Shown: positions 13,918 to 22,623 of the stretch, in pieces
Layout of the letters: each line of letters starts with the position of its first letter
Numbering within the stretch: the stretch's first letter is position 1
Origin: an uncultured Acidobacteriota bacterium
Lineage (GTDB): Bacteria > Acidobacteriota > Terriglobia > Terriglobales > Acidobacteriaceae
NCBI GenBank assembly: GCA_903851035.1
Contig: CAINND010000093.1
Location: 30,669-94,668, forward strand
Direction of reading: 5' to 3'
Length of the DNA stretch: 64,000 nt
Translations under genes and position numbers: made by a program
Notes under the pieces: generated by a model
What the model was told of the DNA's origin: nothing
What the model saw: only the letters and a program-made list of their open reading frames with translations
The model's database searches: none

Positions 13918-14856
13918 TTATTTCTTCCATCCCCATGCCTGCGTGCCGGTGTAACTCCAAGTCTCTCCATCAGCGAGCGCTCTAAGCTTGTATTTGCACA
14001 CTTGATAAGACTCACTGGTATTTAGGAGACCATAGCTGCTCGTCAGCGTTGTTCCTGCTGGCCCGTTTGAGAGGGCTGAAGCATACGGGTTATCTGATAA
14101 TTCCTTCACCTCGTTACCTGCTTTGTCCTTCACCGTCACTGCAATGGCTATCGTTTTCACGACGTAGGCGGAAAAATTTGAAGCGTCGAAACAAACCTCT
14201 GCGCCGGGATAGCTGGATTTCCAGACTCCATTGCTCAGTGTGATCTTCGAGTTCTCGTCTTGCGGAAGTTGCATCGCATTGTGATCGAATGCAATTGGCT
14301 CCCACGCGCCATTTGCCAGCCGATCTGTTCTACCGTTCTTTTCATCAATACGAATCTCTGAATTCCCTTGGGTGAGGTACCTGTAACTCGGACGAAACGT
14401 GTCACGGTCAAGAGCAATCCCTACCACCCCCGCAACAAGCAAAGAGGAGACCAGAACGACTGAAAGTAAAACCTCAGAGAGGGGCCATTTGACAGCACAT
14501 AGCCAAGCGAGCCCGCCGAATGCCAGGCCAGCTATAAGAAAAATAGGTATGAAACCTTGAACGGCGCTAATGATAAAGCAAATCAGACCGAAAGCACCAA
14601 GAGTAATCGAACCTCCATGGTAGTGCCGCAAACTGCTTCTCGGCTGATCTGCGACGGGAGCAGCGGAATTGCCCGAAGTGGGGCTATCTGACCCAAGGGG
14701 GCGCGTGCGGTCATCCGCAACCTTCTCAGTTGCCGGAGGTGCGTCCGCTGGAGGTGGATCGTTAGCGGGTTCATCTAAAATGCAGCAGCGTTTGCCACAA
14801 TTCGGACAGGATAGCACTTCATTTGGTAAGGCTGCACCGCATCCAATACAGTACAT
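13918..14856 (-). CDS. Zinc-ribbon membrane protein
   Basis: Protein of 312 residues. The N-terminus is a zinc ribbon (MYCIGCGAALPNEVLSCPNC: CxxC and CxxC spaced as in zinc_ribbon_2), followed by a Pro-rich linker. Two or three membrane segments lie around residues 83-150 (GAFGLICFIISAVQGFIPIFLIAG, VLLSVVLVSSLLVAGVVG). The C-terminal domain of about 150 residues is presumably outside the membrane. The architecture is common in proteins of unknown function; no specific role is supported. Confidence 0.55.
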   Translation of the reverse strand: MYCIGCGAALPNEVLSCPNCGKRCCILDEPANDPPPADAPPATEKVADDRTRPLGSDSPTSGNSAAPVADQPRSSLRHYHGGSITLGAFGLICFIISAVQGFIPIFLIAGLAFGGLAWLCAVKWPLSEVLLSVVLVSSLLVAGVVGIALDRDTFRPSYRYLTQGNSEIRIDEKNGRTDRLANGAWEPIAFDHNAMQLPQDENSKITLSNGVWKSSYPGAEVCFDASNFSAYVVKTIAIAVTVKDKAGNEVKELSDNPYASALSNGPAGTTLTSSYGLLNTSESYQVCKYKLRALADGETWSYTGTQAWGWKK

Positions 14857-14965
14857 GCTGCCTCTCTCGTTCAGGGCTCATCCAAAAGTATAGCGCGGGG
14901 CGGGCTTCGCATCGCCCACATATCTCGCTGACGTGATGCCGCTTTGGATGCCTTCTTTATAGCCG

Positions 14966-15253
14966 TCAGTTAGTCTTGTGAACTCCGTAGCGATTTGCAG
15001 ATTTCCAATTCCGGTAGTGCCCATTCTCGTGGCGAGCGTTGGTTTCGCCGGGGTATCTGCCGCCGTGGGAAGTTGTGTGATGCCCGCCGCCATAGTACGG
15101 TCTGCTAGCGGAAGCGCGAGGCGCTGGCCATGATTTCGTTCCGCTCCGGTATCCGCTACTTGTTCGCGGCTTATATGTCCGGTGTGTTGAACTCGCGTAA
15201 ACGGTAGGCACCAGTAGCATACAAAGCAGTATGGCAAGCAAGGCCGATTTCAT
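14966..15253 (-). CDS. Small secreted basic protein, His/Gly/Tyr-rich
   Basis: Protein of 95 residues. ATG at 15253 follows GGAAAAGGAACGAC and begins a signal peptide (MKSALLAILLCMLLVPTVYA). The mature chain is rich in Ser, Arg, Tyr, Gly and His (YYGGGHHTTSHGG) and looks disordered. It could bind metal or another polymer; not recognised. Confidence 0.45.
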   Translation of the reverse strand: MKSALLAILLCMLLVPTVYASSTHRTYKPRTSSGYRSGTKSWPAPRASASRPYYGGGHHTTSHGGRYPGETNARHENGHYRNWKSANRYGVHKTN

Positions 15254-15311
15254 GTCGTTCCTTTTCCCGCCAGCGAGCAGGTCACCGGCGACGTTGGTCT
15301 TCAATGCAATT

Positions 15312-16145
15312 TTAGAACCCACCCATTCCGATTCGCGCGACGAAGGCGGCAACGAGAATCTGTGATTCGAGGTCTTCGAAACCTCGTTTGATTGACGGTC
15401 TCTCGCTCCCGGTTAGGAACATAGTCAGGACCCCAGAAACAGCAGATTCCTCCATCCCCGTTTCGCTAGAAACCTTTTCCGCAAGGGAACGGATTAGGCT
15501 GCCATCTGTGTCGTCTCCCGCTGTGTCCTGCCGCAAACGATTCAGAACATCGAGCCACAGACGCGGCGTTCGTTCTAGGATTGCCCCGATGGCGTCTCTG
15601 AGAAAATCGCTCGGCCCTTGTGCCCACTGTCCCATAAACGGCGGCAAAGCAAAATCCTTGTAGTAGGTGGTATACGCGTCTTTCAAAGAATCCCAGCAGG
15701 CACTCCTGTCTTCAGATACGTCCCAAACGCCTACGATGGGGAGACACTCGCTTTCGTCTCCGACTCCGAAGTCCGGGTGAAAGTAAAGGTAACCACGAGA
15801 GCCGAGAACAAACCCTTTCAAACCCCAAACGCCACTGACCATACTGTCCGTTACCGAGCAGCGGACTAACCAATCCGGTCCAGCATCCAAGAACGGGGCG
15901 AGAACCGTCTCCGGGTCTTCGCCCTCAATCGCCGCCTCTGCTTTTTTGCGAAGTTCTTCATCATCGCCGAACACACTGACTAACGCTTCACGAATGCTCG
16001 GCAGAGAATCCGGAGAAATCTTGCGCTTTGACTTTCTCCGGCCCGATTTTCCGGCGACTTCGGAGTCAAACGCTCTTTGAATGTCCGCCGACGAAACAGC
16101 CGTCCATGGAGAGACCGCCGCAACATCCGCTTTGGGTGTCTTCAT
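15312..16145 (-). CDS. Hypothetical protein
   Basis: Soluble protein of 277 residues. A basic stretch (KSGRRKSKRK) lies at about residues 33-42, then a mixed alpha/beta domain with GPDWLVRCSVTDSMVSGVWGLKGFVLGS. It lacks a signal peptide and any motif I recognise. Part of the same-strand block in the left part of the element. Confidence 0.5.
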   Translation of the reverse strand: MKTPKADVAAVSPWTAVSSADIQRAFDSEVAGKSGRRKSKRKISPDSLPSIREALVSVFGDDEELRKKAEAAIEGEDPETVLAPFLDAGPDWLVRCSVTDSMVSGVWGLKGFVLGSRGYLYFHPDFGVGDESECLPIVGVWDVSEDRSACWDSLKDAYTTYYKDFALPPFMGQWAQGPSDFLRDAIGAILERTPRLWLDVLNRLRQDTAGDDTDGSLIRSLAEKVSSETGMEESAVSGVLTMFLTGSERPSIKRGFEDLESQILVAAFVARIGMGGF

Positions 16146-16213
16146 TTGAACCGCCTTTGACTCAATCCGGCTGAATACAAAAGTTGATCCCGGAAATCAA
16201 GCCCCCCTATGGC

Positions 16214-16945
16214 TTACCGCGTTTCCCCAGTTTGCGAAACATGAAGAGGTGGCCCAAGTCGCCTCCTGCATTCGTTACATGGCCAGCGAGCTTCATCGGG
16301 ATTTTTTCCAACACCGCTAGTCCACCTGGTACTCACACACCAATTGCTCTTGATGAGTCTGGAGGCTGCCTCATCCCAAAACACCGAACGTGGTCTATGA
16401 AAGCGCTTCTTACACTCACAGCATTCGACACCATCGCAAATGCACAAAACCGCTTGGTACTTACTCTCCCCCCTCTCAGGGCAGGGAAGGTCTTCATTCA
16501 GGACTACGCCGCGATATTCATGGCACACCAGACACCGCACTAGACCGCGCGGAATTCGCCGGGGCCAGAATGCTATATCAAAACCAGGGATACCGCCCGT
16601 AACGCGAACATATTCCTCTTCGCAACATCTGTTGCACGTCCGATTATCTGGCGGATGAGCCAGAATCCCTCTCCCTTCATCCCAGTAGTTGTGACTATGG
16701 ATACGTCGTCCACAAACGCTGCAAGGAATGCCTTCACATATGCAGAGCACTGTGAAGTAATCAGCTAAGCCCTGTGTCGCCTGAAGTGGCTCCAAGTCCC
16801 TGTTAAGAACCACGCCACGGAATTCGTGACACACAGGACACCGAACGAGGCCGCGAGGAGCAGCTATTGATTCCGGCTTGCGTAGTACAGCCGCATCTTC
16901 GCCGCTCTGCTGATTCTGAGGTTGTTCTGGGTCGGGTTTCGTCAT
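16214..16945 (-). CDS. Zinc-finger protein with an internal tandem duplication
   Basis: Protein of 243 residues. ATG at 16945 follows AAGGAGAAGGAAG. Two copies of one module are visible: PRGLVRCPVCHEFRGVVLN, VLCICEGIPCSVCGRRIH and CNRCC (residues about 30-108), then PRGLVRCLVCHEYRGVVLN, VLCICDGVECCECKKRFH and PCNEC (about 132-235). Each module carries three or more CxxC pairs, so it likely binds several zinc ions. The function is unknown; such modules suit protein or nucleic-acid binding. Confidence 0.55.
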   Translation of the reverse strand: MTKPDPEQPQNQQSGEDAAVLRKPESIAAPRGLVRCPVCHEFRGVVLNRDLEPLQATQGLADYFTVLCICEGIPCSVCGRRIHSHNYWDEGRGILAHPPDNRTCNRCCEEEYVRVTGGIPGFDIAFWPRRIPRGLVRCLVCHEYRGVVLNEDLPCPERGESKYQAVLCICDGVECCECKKRFHRPRSVFWDEAASRLIKSNWCVSTRWTSGVGKNPDEARWPCNECRRRLGPPLHVSQTGETR

Positions 16946-17367
16946 CTTCCTTCTCCTTTTAGCCACGTTCGACCGAGCGTCAGGGGCGGCAAGCTGGATG
17001 CAAATTCCCCTTGTCCATTTTCCGGAATGGCAGGCGGACATGCCTGAAGTGCATATGTGCCAAGTTCATGGCACTCGTGCTCTATACGCGAAACGAAGCA
17101 GAGGAGGCGTGGTTCTGCTCACAGTTGAAACTCCAAACCGTGCGGCATTCGAACCTGATCCAGAAAGCACAAAACCCTCCAGAGCGGAGGGCCGACGTGT
17201 TGCCGTTTAGTTGCTCCTCAAGGGAGCCACATTCGCTTTCGCGTCCACCTTGCCCGGTCGGCAGGTTGGCATGGGCGTCGGCCCATTTCTTAATGCTTCA
17301 CCGAGGCTAGCAGGTGCTCACCCATGAATGCAAGCGAATACCAACGTTCCACAAATTCAGGGGCGGC

Positions 17368-18003
17368 CTAGTCGTAAAACATGCCGATGTGGAAAGTCTT
17401 AGTCCACTCCTGGATCAGCACGCGCTCATTCTCGCCTAATGCCAACCAATCTGCGCTACTTATGAGTTCGACCCGGCCCTGCATGACGCCTGGCCCAGAG
17501 AGCGTGCTCCATTCTTGCGGATCGGTGGGCTTTTGTCTCCCCACTTCCCGCCACCAAGTGAGGAAATTTGGATACTTCTTTGCGGATTCCGGAATCCGCA
17601 ACACTGGGCGACCGGCAACCATTGCCGGTTCGGAGATCGGCGGATCGAACATTTGTCTTGCTAAAGCTTGTCGCAGCACTCCTTCGTCCCACATTGATTC
17701 CGTTCTCATGTTAGGGTCCGGAAGTTCCGCTTGCTTTTGGCTCTCGTTCCATTCACGCACCACATATTCCCCAACACGGTCGCAAAGTAAATTCGCGGCC
17801 TTTGCAATCTCAAAATTCTTACGTCCCACCTCGCTGGTGACAGCGTACATCTCTTTTACGTGCGGGGGAATCTCTCCGCGCGCGATCCGATCAAAACCTG
17901 CAATTAACCGTTCAACGAACTCCTTGGGCTGATCTTTTAGCGTATTGTTCTCGATCATTTCCCTGAGATACTCAGGCATACCTTCCGGGGCTTTCAGTTT
18001 CAT
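17368..18003 (-). CDS. Hypothetical protein
   Basis: Mostly helical soluble protein of 211 residues (MPEYLREMIENNTLKDQPKEFVERLIAGFDRIARG opening), not recognised. It starts at ATG 18003, overlapping the TGA of the upstream gene (ATGA), so it is translationally coupled to the membrane protein before it. Confidence 0.5.
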   Translation of the reverse strand: MKLKAPEGMPEYLREMIENNTLKDQPKEFVERLIAGFDRIARGEIPPHVKEMYAVTSEVGRKNFEIAKAANLLCDRVGEYVVREWNESQKQAELPDPNMRTESMWDEGVLRQALARQMFDPPISEPAMVAGRPVLRIPESAKKYPNFLTWWREVGRQKPTDPQEWSTLSGPGVMQGRVELISSADWLALGENERVLIQEWTKTFHIGMFYD

Positions 18004-18983
18004 TTTGACCGCTCACTCTCTTGAGGCATTTGGACCTTTGCTTTCAAAAGCTCAGCCTTTCCAATCGCATCAATTGCTTTCGGCAGCGCATCCATTTCCT
18101 CCTTCGTTGGGGATTTTCCTGTGAGAGCTTTTTCCGTTATCCACTCGCCTGTACGGCGGATGGGAAGGACGGAGTCTGCACCAGCCATGAAATAGGCGGG
18201 GTTCATCACATCCCCCCTTGCTTGCATATATTCAGTTATGAACAGCCATGCGCCGGGGTCCGGAAAGGACGTAGTCAAATGCTTCTTTGCAAGCGCGTAT
18301 TTCGCTATTCCTCGATGCTCTACGGTTTCGCCATTGATGATCCCTTCATGAGAAGGAGCACTTGGAGATTTCCCCGTGGCCTTGAAAACCACTGCATCCA
18401 CAAATAGCGACGCGAGATTCTTATCGCCTGCGAAAATCATCGCTCTTTCAAATGCCCCGACCAACTCTAGGTCAAATATGCACTCTGCGAAAGATGCGTC
18501 TGAGATTCCCATCTCTACGTTGCGCTTCTTGGCTTCAACATATAGCTCAGTGGCGAGGCCGGGAACTGCGGCCACGAGCCCTGCCGTAATTGCTGTCTGA
18601 GGGAGTTGCTTGAGTTCGTCGAGTGCCGGATTTCGTTCGGCCGGTGGTGTAGCTAACCGTTCGGATGCAATCGGCAGCTTTCTGTGCGGATTGCTACGAT
18701 AGCCCGACTCTCCGGTCACGGCGGGTGATGCGTGGCTGGGAGTTCCCCGTCTGCCGAACCGGAGGTACCAAACGACAGCGCCCCAGCCTAAGAAAAAGAG
18801 TCCTAGCAGCATCCCGCTTGGCTGCCCTGCTGCTAAAGCAAGGACAAAGCAAATCCCACCAACTGCCAGAAATAGGGCGATATACAGCCTGACCGGAATC
18901 AAAGAGCCTCCTTTCAGCCGTGATGAATAGCTCGTGAAGGTTGATCCGCCAGATGAAACGACGATGTCACCGTCCAGTTCCAT
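18000..18983 (-). CDS. Membrane protein with a C-terminal cytoplasmic helical domain
   Basis: Protein of 327 residues if it starts at MELDGDIVVSS (18983); a longer start at 19019 is possible. Two close membrane segments (VRLYIALFLAVGGICFVLALAAG and MLLGLFFLGWGAVVWYLRFG) are followed by a linker and a helical domain of about 200 residues. No family is recognised. It is the middle gene of a three-gene overlapping operon, overlapping both neighbours. Confidence 0.5.
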   Translation of the reverse strand: MELDGDIVVSSGGSTFTSYSSRLKGGSLIPVRLYIALFLAVGGICFVLALAAGQPSGMLLGLFFLGWGAVVWYLRFGRRGTPSHASPAVTGESGYRSNPHRKLPIASERLATPPAERNPALDELKQLPQTAITAGLVAAVPGLATELYVEAKKRNVEMGISDASFAECIFDLELVGAFERAMIFAGDKNLASLFVDAVVFKATGKSPSAPSHEGIINGETVEHRGIAKYALAKKHLTTSFPDPGAWLFITEYMQARGDVMNPAYFMAGADSVLPIRRTGEWITEKALTGKSPTKEEMDALPKAIDAIGKAELLKAKVQMPQESERSK

Positions 18984-19977
18984 CAGGACCGGGTAGATGC
19001 ACACCTTGCTTCGATGCAAAGAAGCCAGCCCACCCCTCCATTAACTGATCGAACACAAAGTTGCGCTTCGAACCTTCCGAAGTCAGGTTGTAGTACTTCT
19101 GCGCTAGATCGGCAGCGTTGTGCAGATATTTCAAATCCTTCGCTGCAAGAATGCCGGGCAAGTTCTGCTCAGTCATAGGTCGAAACTTCTTCAACGTTGA
19201 AGTATGCGTCCTGCACCCATCGGCAGCCTGCTCGTACAAGGTCGCTCTCGGCGGATCAAGTCTCGCCAGTCGTTCATAAACATCTATAAGGGAGTACTGC
19301 TGCCGAATATCGTCGTCGGTTGCCTGGAAAGCGGCATCGTAGTATTCGTGAATTTGCTCGCGTAGGTCTTTGCGCTCCCGATTCACTTGCTGGCGGTGTT
19401 CCAGCCAAATTCGAATTAGTCCGGCGATGACCCCTCCGGCTGCTTGTCCGGCAGCGTAATAAGCATCAAATTGCTGTTGGCCGCCACTGACGTACCGTTG
19501 GAGAGTGTCTTTTTCAACACATTGTTCGGTGCTGCCATAGCTGTAGCACGCCGAGTTGCCGCGATATTGCCAAGATGCTGATGTAGCGGTTGTCAGGGTT
19601 GTCGAGTGACCGTGCGAATCGTACCTGCCTGTCGTGATACTGCCATCGCTGTTCACTAGAAAGATATTTCCGTTGCGTATCGTGCCAGTTGTGACGCCTC
19701 TCGAATCGGTCAGCAAGACATTCCCATCTCGGACGGACCCGAAGGTGACTTCGCCTTTGTCAGTCGATAAAAACACATTACCGCCGCGAATTGTTCCGGA
19801 AGTTGTATGGCCCGCTGAGTCGTGGAAGAACACGTTTCCATTGTTGACGGTTCCAAACGCTGAGTTCCCATTCGAGTCAAGTATCGTCACCGAGGTGCTT
19901 TGCGCTACCAAGATTCCTGACATAAGCAGCACTGCCAGCACCAACGATGCAGCGATACGACGCCTATGACCGATCAT
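18967..19977 (-). CDS. Exported protein with short beta-type repeats
   Basis: Protein of 336 residues with a signal peptide (SLVLAVLLMSGILVAQ). Residues about 28-125 hold four or five degenerate units of 18-20 residues, each centred on G[TS][VI]xxGN[VI][FL] (GTVNNGNVFFHD, GTIRGGNVFLST, GSVRDGNVLLTD, GTIRNGNIFLVN), suggesting a small beta-solenoid. The C-terminal 200 residues are helical (EHRQQVNRERKDLREQIHEYY). It is first in the 19977-17368 operon. Role unknown. Confidence 0.55.
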   Translation of the reverse strand: MIGHRRRIAASLVLAVLLMSGILVAQSTSVTILDSNGNSAFGTVNNGNVFFHDSAGHTTSGTIRGGNVFLSTDKGEVTFGSVRDGNVLLTDSRGVTTGTIRNGNIFLVNSDGSITTGRYDSHGHSTTLTTATSASWQYRGNSACYSYGSTEQCVEKDTLQRYVSGGQQQFDAYYAAGQAAGGVIAGLIRIWLEHRQQVNRERKDLREQIHEYYDAAFQATDDDIRQQYSLIDVYERLARLDPPRATLYEQAADGCRTHTSTLKKFRPMTEQNLPGILAAKDLKYLHNAADLAQKYYNLTSEGSKRNFVFDQLMEGWAGFFASKQGVHLPGPDGTGR

Positions 19978-20359
19978 CCCATTGCTCCTATGTAGGGTGC
20001 AAAGATTATCGGAGCGTCAGCGGTGAAAGGCAAGGGCTCAAGGTCGTCGGATAGGCTGGTGATTCGGCATTGGACCGTTCGCAGATCTGCTTGCGCGTCT
20101 GTGGAAAAACGCCTGGCGGGCGAGCCGCTTCCGGGTGTTCCGAAGAAGTCAATCTGAAGCCATCGTCACTTTACAACACGCCCGAACGCACACGTCAGCC
20201 CTGCGATCCGAGTGTCCCTGCACCATTTGGACTTCTTGAACTTTTTTTCGATTCCCGTTACCCGGGTAACTTATGGGGCATTCATCTCCTGTTTACAATT
20301 GCGGCACGTGAATCCTGCTCATCCGTACTCGGCAGATCGCGGAAAGGGGAGAATACGGA
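19978..20359. other. Divergent intergenic region with a 14-bp perfect palindrome
   Basis: No gene seen in about 380 bp. It separates the minus-strand block from the plus-strand regulatory genes, so it should hold promoters for both. GTTACCCGGGTAAC at 20257-20270 is a perfect palindrome and a possible operator. Confidence 0.5.
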
Positions 20360-20641
20360 ATGAGCAGGACTGAAACGCCTTGTGCGCCTGCGCAGTCGCC
20401 AGGCTCTGAAGAACAAGACGCCGCACCACTGACGATTCAAGAGCAACGTGAAGCGCTCATCGCGCCACTCGTTGCCCGGCTCCAGGACCTCTGGTCCAAG
20501 GAGTCGCTCCAGTTGACCGCTGACGAGATCGAACTGCTTCAGCTTATGAGCACGCTGGTCAGGCTCTCCGGAATCGACGTTCTGGAGGCCCTGCCGGTGG
20601 CCAACCGGATCATGCCGCCAACGGAGCCGTGGGGAGTGTAG
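20360..20641 (+). CDS. Small hypothetical protein
   Basis: Acidic helical protein of 93 residues. ATG at 20360 follows GGAAAGGGGAG with suitable spacing, which supports translation. It has no recognised motif. It stands just before the first ribbon-helix-helix-like regulator and may belong to the same regulatory group. Confidence 0.45.
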   Translation: MSRTETPCAPAQSPGSEEQDAAPLTIQEQREALIAPLVARLQDLWSKESLQLTADEIELLQLMSTLVRLSGIDVLEALPVANRIMPPTEPWGV

Positions 20642-20721
20642 CCTCACACGCGCCGTGTGGCAGATTGCGGGTCCATGGTTCCCCCTCATGGTTCCCGCCT
20701 CCAAACAATTGTAAATCTTTA

Positions 20722-20750
20722 TAGACTAGTCCTCATATCAGTTGTATGAT
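20722..20750 (+). promoter_or_regulatory. Sigma70-like promoter of the first RHH-like gene
   Basis: TAGACT (20722-20727), a 17-bp spacer and TATGAT (20745-20750) lie 35 bp before the ATG at 20785. The -10 region CAGTTGTATGATTCAC closely resembles CAGTTGTATAATCAAC at 12394-12409 beside the attachment site, so one protein might bind both. Confidence 0.45.
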
Positions 20751-20784
20751 TCACACAGAATTGAACCGGCAAGGAAGTGCCACT

Positions 20785-21198
20785 ATGCCTAGAACCAAAG
20801 ATCCCAACGCTCCGACAGTCGTCAAGGCGTGCACCTCTCTGGACGACCTGACGCTCACGCTGCTCGAGAAGATCAGGCACAAGAACCAGTTGACCAAGAC
20901 GAACGCGGCGAAGATGATCGTCGGTCTCGCCCTCGAAAAGAAGATCAAGCTTGCCGACGTCACGAAGTTCTATCAGGATGTCTGGACGAACCTTGTGTTT
21001 GAGGGCGGACAGCGCTTCTCGCAGCTGCGCCTTGACTGGACTCCCGAAGAAAATGCTCTGCTGCTGATCTACGCAAAGCACCTCTTCAGTTCAAGCAACC
21101 GCAGCGAGGCCGTTCGGGTTCTGCTGAACTACTACGCGGTCCAGAACAAGTTCGCGAGTGTTGGGCAGGTCAAGAAGGCTGTTATCTCCCCCAATTAG
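20785..21198 (+). CDS. Ribbon-helix-helix-like DNA-binding protein, paralogue A
   Basis: Protein of 137 residues. ATG at 20785 follows AAGGAAG; an upstream in-frame ATG at 20746 lies in the promoter. The C-terminal part LRLDWTPEENALLLIYAKHLFSSSNRSEAVRVLLNYY-type segment has the strand-helix-turn-helix pattern of RHH proteins (the SxSEAVR helix). The N-terminal part LTLLEKIRHKNQLTKTNAAKMIV looks like a second, more divergent copy. It is about 60% identical by eye to the protein at 26667-27080. The two paralogues bracket T4SS operon I, so a regulatory role in transfer is likely, but the fold is inferred. Confidence 0.6.
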   Translation: MPRTKDPNAPTVVKACTSLDDLTLTLLEKIRHKNQLTKTNAAKMIVGLALEKKIKLADVTKFYQDVWTNLVFEGGQRFSQLRLDWTPEENALLLIYAKHLFSSSNRSEAVRVLLNYYAVQNKFASVGQVKKAVISPN

Positions 21199-21204
21199 CG
21201 TGCT

Positions 21205-21255
21205 CCGCAGGGGCGCTTGCTATGCGCAAGCGCCCCTGCGGACGCGCGCCTTTTT
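21205..21255 (+). terminator. Strong terminator after RHH paralogue A
   Basis: A perfect 16-bp stem (21205-21220 with 21226-21241, loop TATGC) is followed within ten bases by TTTTT at 21251-21255. Confidence 0.8.
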
Positions 21256-21856
21256 GAAAATTGCGACGGCCGTTCTGTGCGTTGCCGAGAGTGACGCGGG
21301 CGATACGCTTCTGTTCAGAAAGCGCATCGCGTGCGGAGTTGATGGCAGAGTGGACAGCGCCTGTGCTGACGCCGAGAGCCGTCGCCTGGAACGACAATAT
21401 GCCCGCATTGGAGCAATTCGCCTTTGCACCTGCGCTGCCCCTGGAGGTAGAGATCGCAGCTCACGATTCGCCGCTGGGGCCCTTGCAGGTGTGTTCCCCA
21501 CACCATTCGTTTCAAGAGTTCAGGGGTAATCAGTATTGGATCAGTGTCACAGCCATATATAGTGGTCATAGAAGTAATATGATTGTCTCATGCACCATGA
21601 TTGTGGAAAACATGACGGTCTGTATTGGCAGGGCCGGATACGTTTCCTGAATGACAGCTGAGGGGTTGCTACGGCTCGTCACGGGCGGAGAGTGTTGACC
21701 TTCGAGATTCCCCGCTGCGGAGTGCAGGGTCCCTGTGTTCTAATCGTCAGTCGGTTTTGCATTCTGGTGTTCCCCTTCGGGCGCTCGGTGTTTCCGCGAA
21801 AGGGTATTGCCGCATTTGGTGTACAGCATGTCCTGTGAAGTCTGCATGAGGCGGCA
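21256..21856. other. Gap without a confident gene
   Basis: About 600 bp. A frame from ATG 21399 to 21650 could encode 83 residues, but it has no recognisable features and weak initiation context. The stretch otherwise shows nothing I can name and probably holds the promoter of the LuxR-type gene. Confidence 0.3.
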
Positions 21857-22495
21857 GTGGTAGCCATCCTCATCTATGACCGCCAATCTCTGTTCCAGAC
21901 CTCGATCTCAACCGCGATCAGCGGGTTACTCCCCCAATCAGAGGTAGTGGATTGGGCCACCGAATCCGAGGTGGCACGCTGGATCATCAGACGGCCTGGA
22001 ACGACTCTGTTTCTGGGGCAGGTGTCACTCCGGTCAGAGACGATGCGTCTGGCAACGGTTCATTCCTGCCCCGTCGTCTGGATCGCAGAGCGCAAGGATT
22101 CCCTGTTGCCGCTTCTAGCTGAACCGGCGACTCGCGGAATCATGTACAGGACGGCGAAGGCCACCGATCTACGCGAGTGTTTTTGCGCCCTGCGGGAGGG
22201 CCGGATGTGGATACAGCCCCGCGATTGGACTGATGACGACGAATCGGCTCCCGATGAACTGTGGAAGCTGCTGACGTTCAGCGAAAAGTGCCTGGCGGCT
22301 TTGCTCCTCGATGGCGTGAAAAACAAGGTCATCGCCGCTCAACTTGGTACGACATACCAGGTGATCAAGAACCGCACCACACGGATCTACAACAAACTCG
22401 GCGTCGATAACCGCATCGATTTGCTCAAGACCCTCCAAAAGTCACCGCCAACCTGCGAAAGTGCCTCCATGGCGCCGCACGGATCGAAACAGTAG
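21857..22495 (+). CDS. LuxR/FixJ-type transcriptional regulator with degenerate receiver
   Basis: Protein of 212 residues, GTG start at 21857 after GAGGCGG. The C-terminal domain is a GerE/LuxR helix-turn-helix: LTFSEKCLAALLLDGVKNK, VIAAQLGTTYQVIKN and RIYNKLGVDNRIDLL. The N-terminal 120 residues have the outline of a response-regulator receiver (VAILIYDRQSLFQTSI). However, the strand expected to carry the phospho-acceptor Asp reads TTLFLGQV, so phosphorylation is unlikely. It lies 129 bp before operon I and its conserved box, and is a candidate regulator of the transfer genes. Confidence 0.75.
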   Translation: MVAILIYDRQSLFQTSISTAISGLLPQSEVVDWATESEVARWIIRRPGTTLFLGQVSLRSETMRLATVHSCPVVWIAERKDSLLPLLAEPATRGIMYRTAKATDLRECFCALREGRMWIQPRDWTDDDESAPDELWKLLTFSEKCLAALLLDGVKNKVIAAQLGTTYQVIKNRTTRIYNKLGVDNRIDLLKTLQKSPPTCESASMAPHGSKQ

Positions 22496-22583
22496 GTACA
22501 GCACTGCCGTTTGCCAGGTCGGGCATTCCGCGTTCGTCCCGGTGCACTTCTTCGGCGCTGGAAACACAAATTCCACAAAACTC

Positions 22584-22623
22584 TTGCACTAACTAGCAAT
22601 CCTAGTGATACTATTATCGCTAG
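22584..22623 (+). promoter_or_regulatory. Promoter and conserved box (copy A) of T4SS operon I
   Basis: TTGCAC (22584-22589), 17 bp, then GATACT (22607-22612). The promoter is overlaid by TAGCAATCC (22594-22602) followed directly by TAGTGATACTAT (22603-22614). The same 21-bp box occurs at 59272-59292 (18 of 21 identical) and 30351-30371 (17 of 21). The box also forms an imperfect palindrome CTAGCAAT ... ATCGCTAG (22593-22623). Confidence 0.65.
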
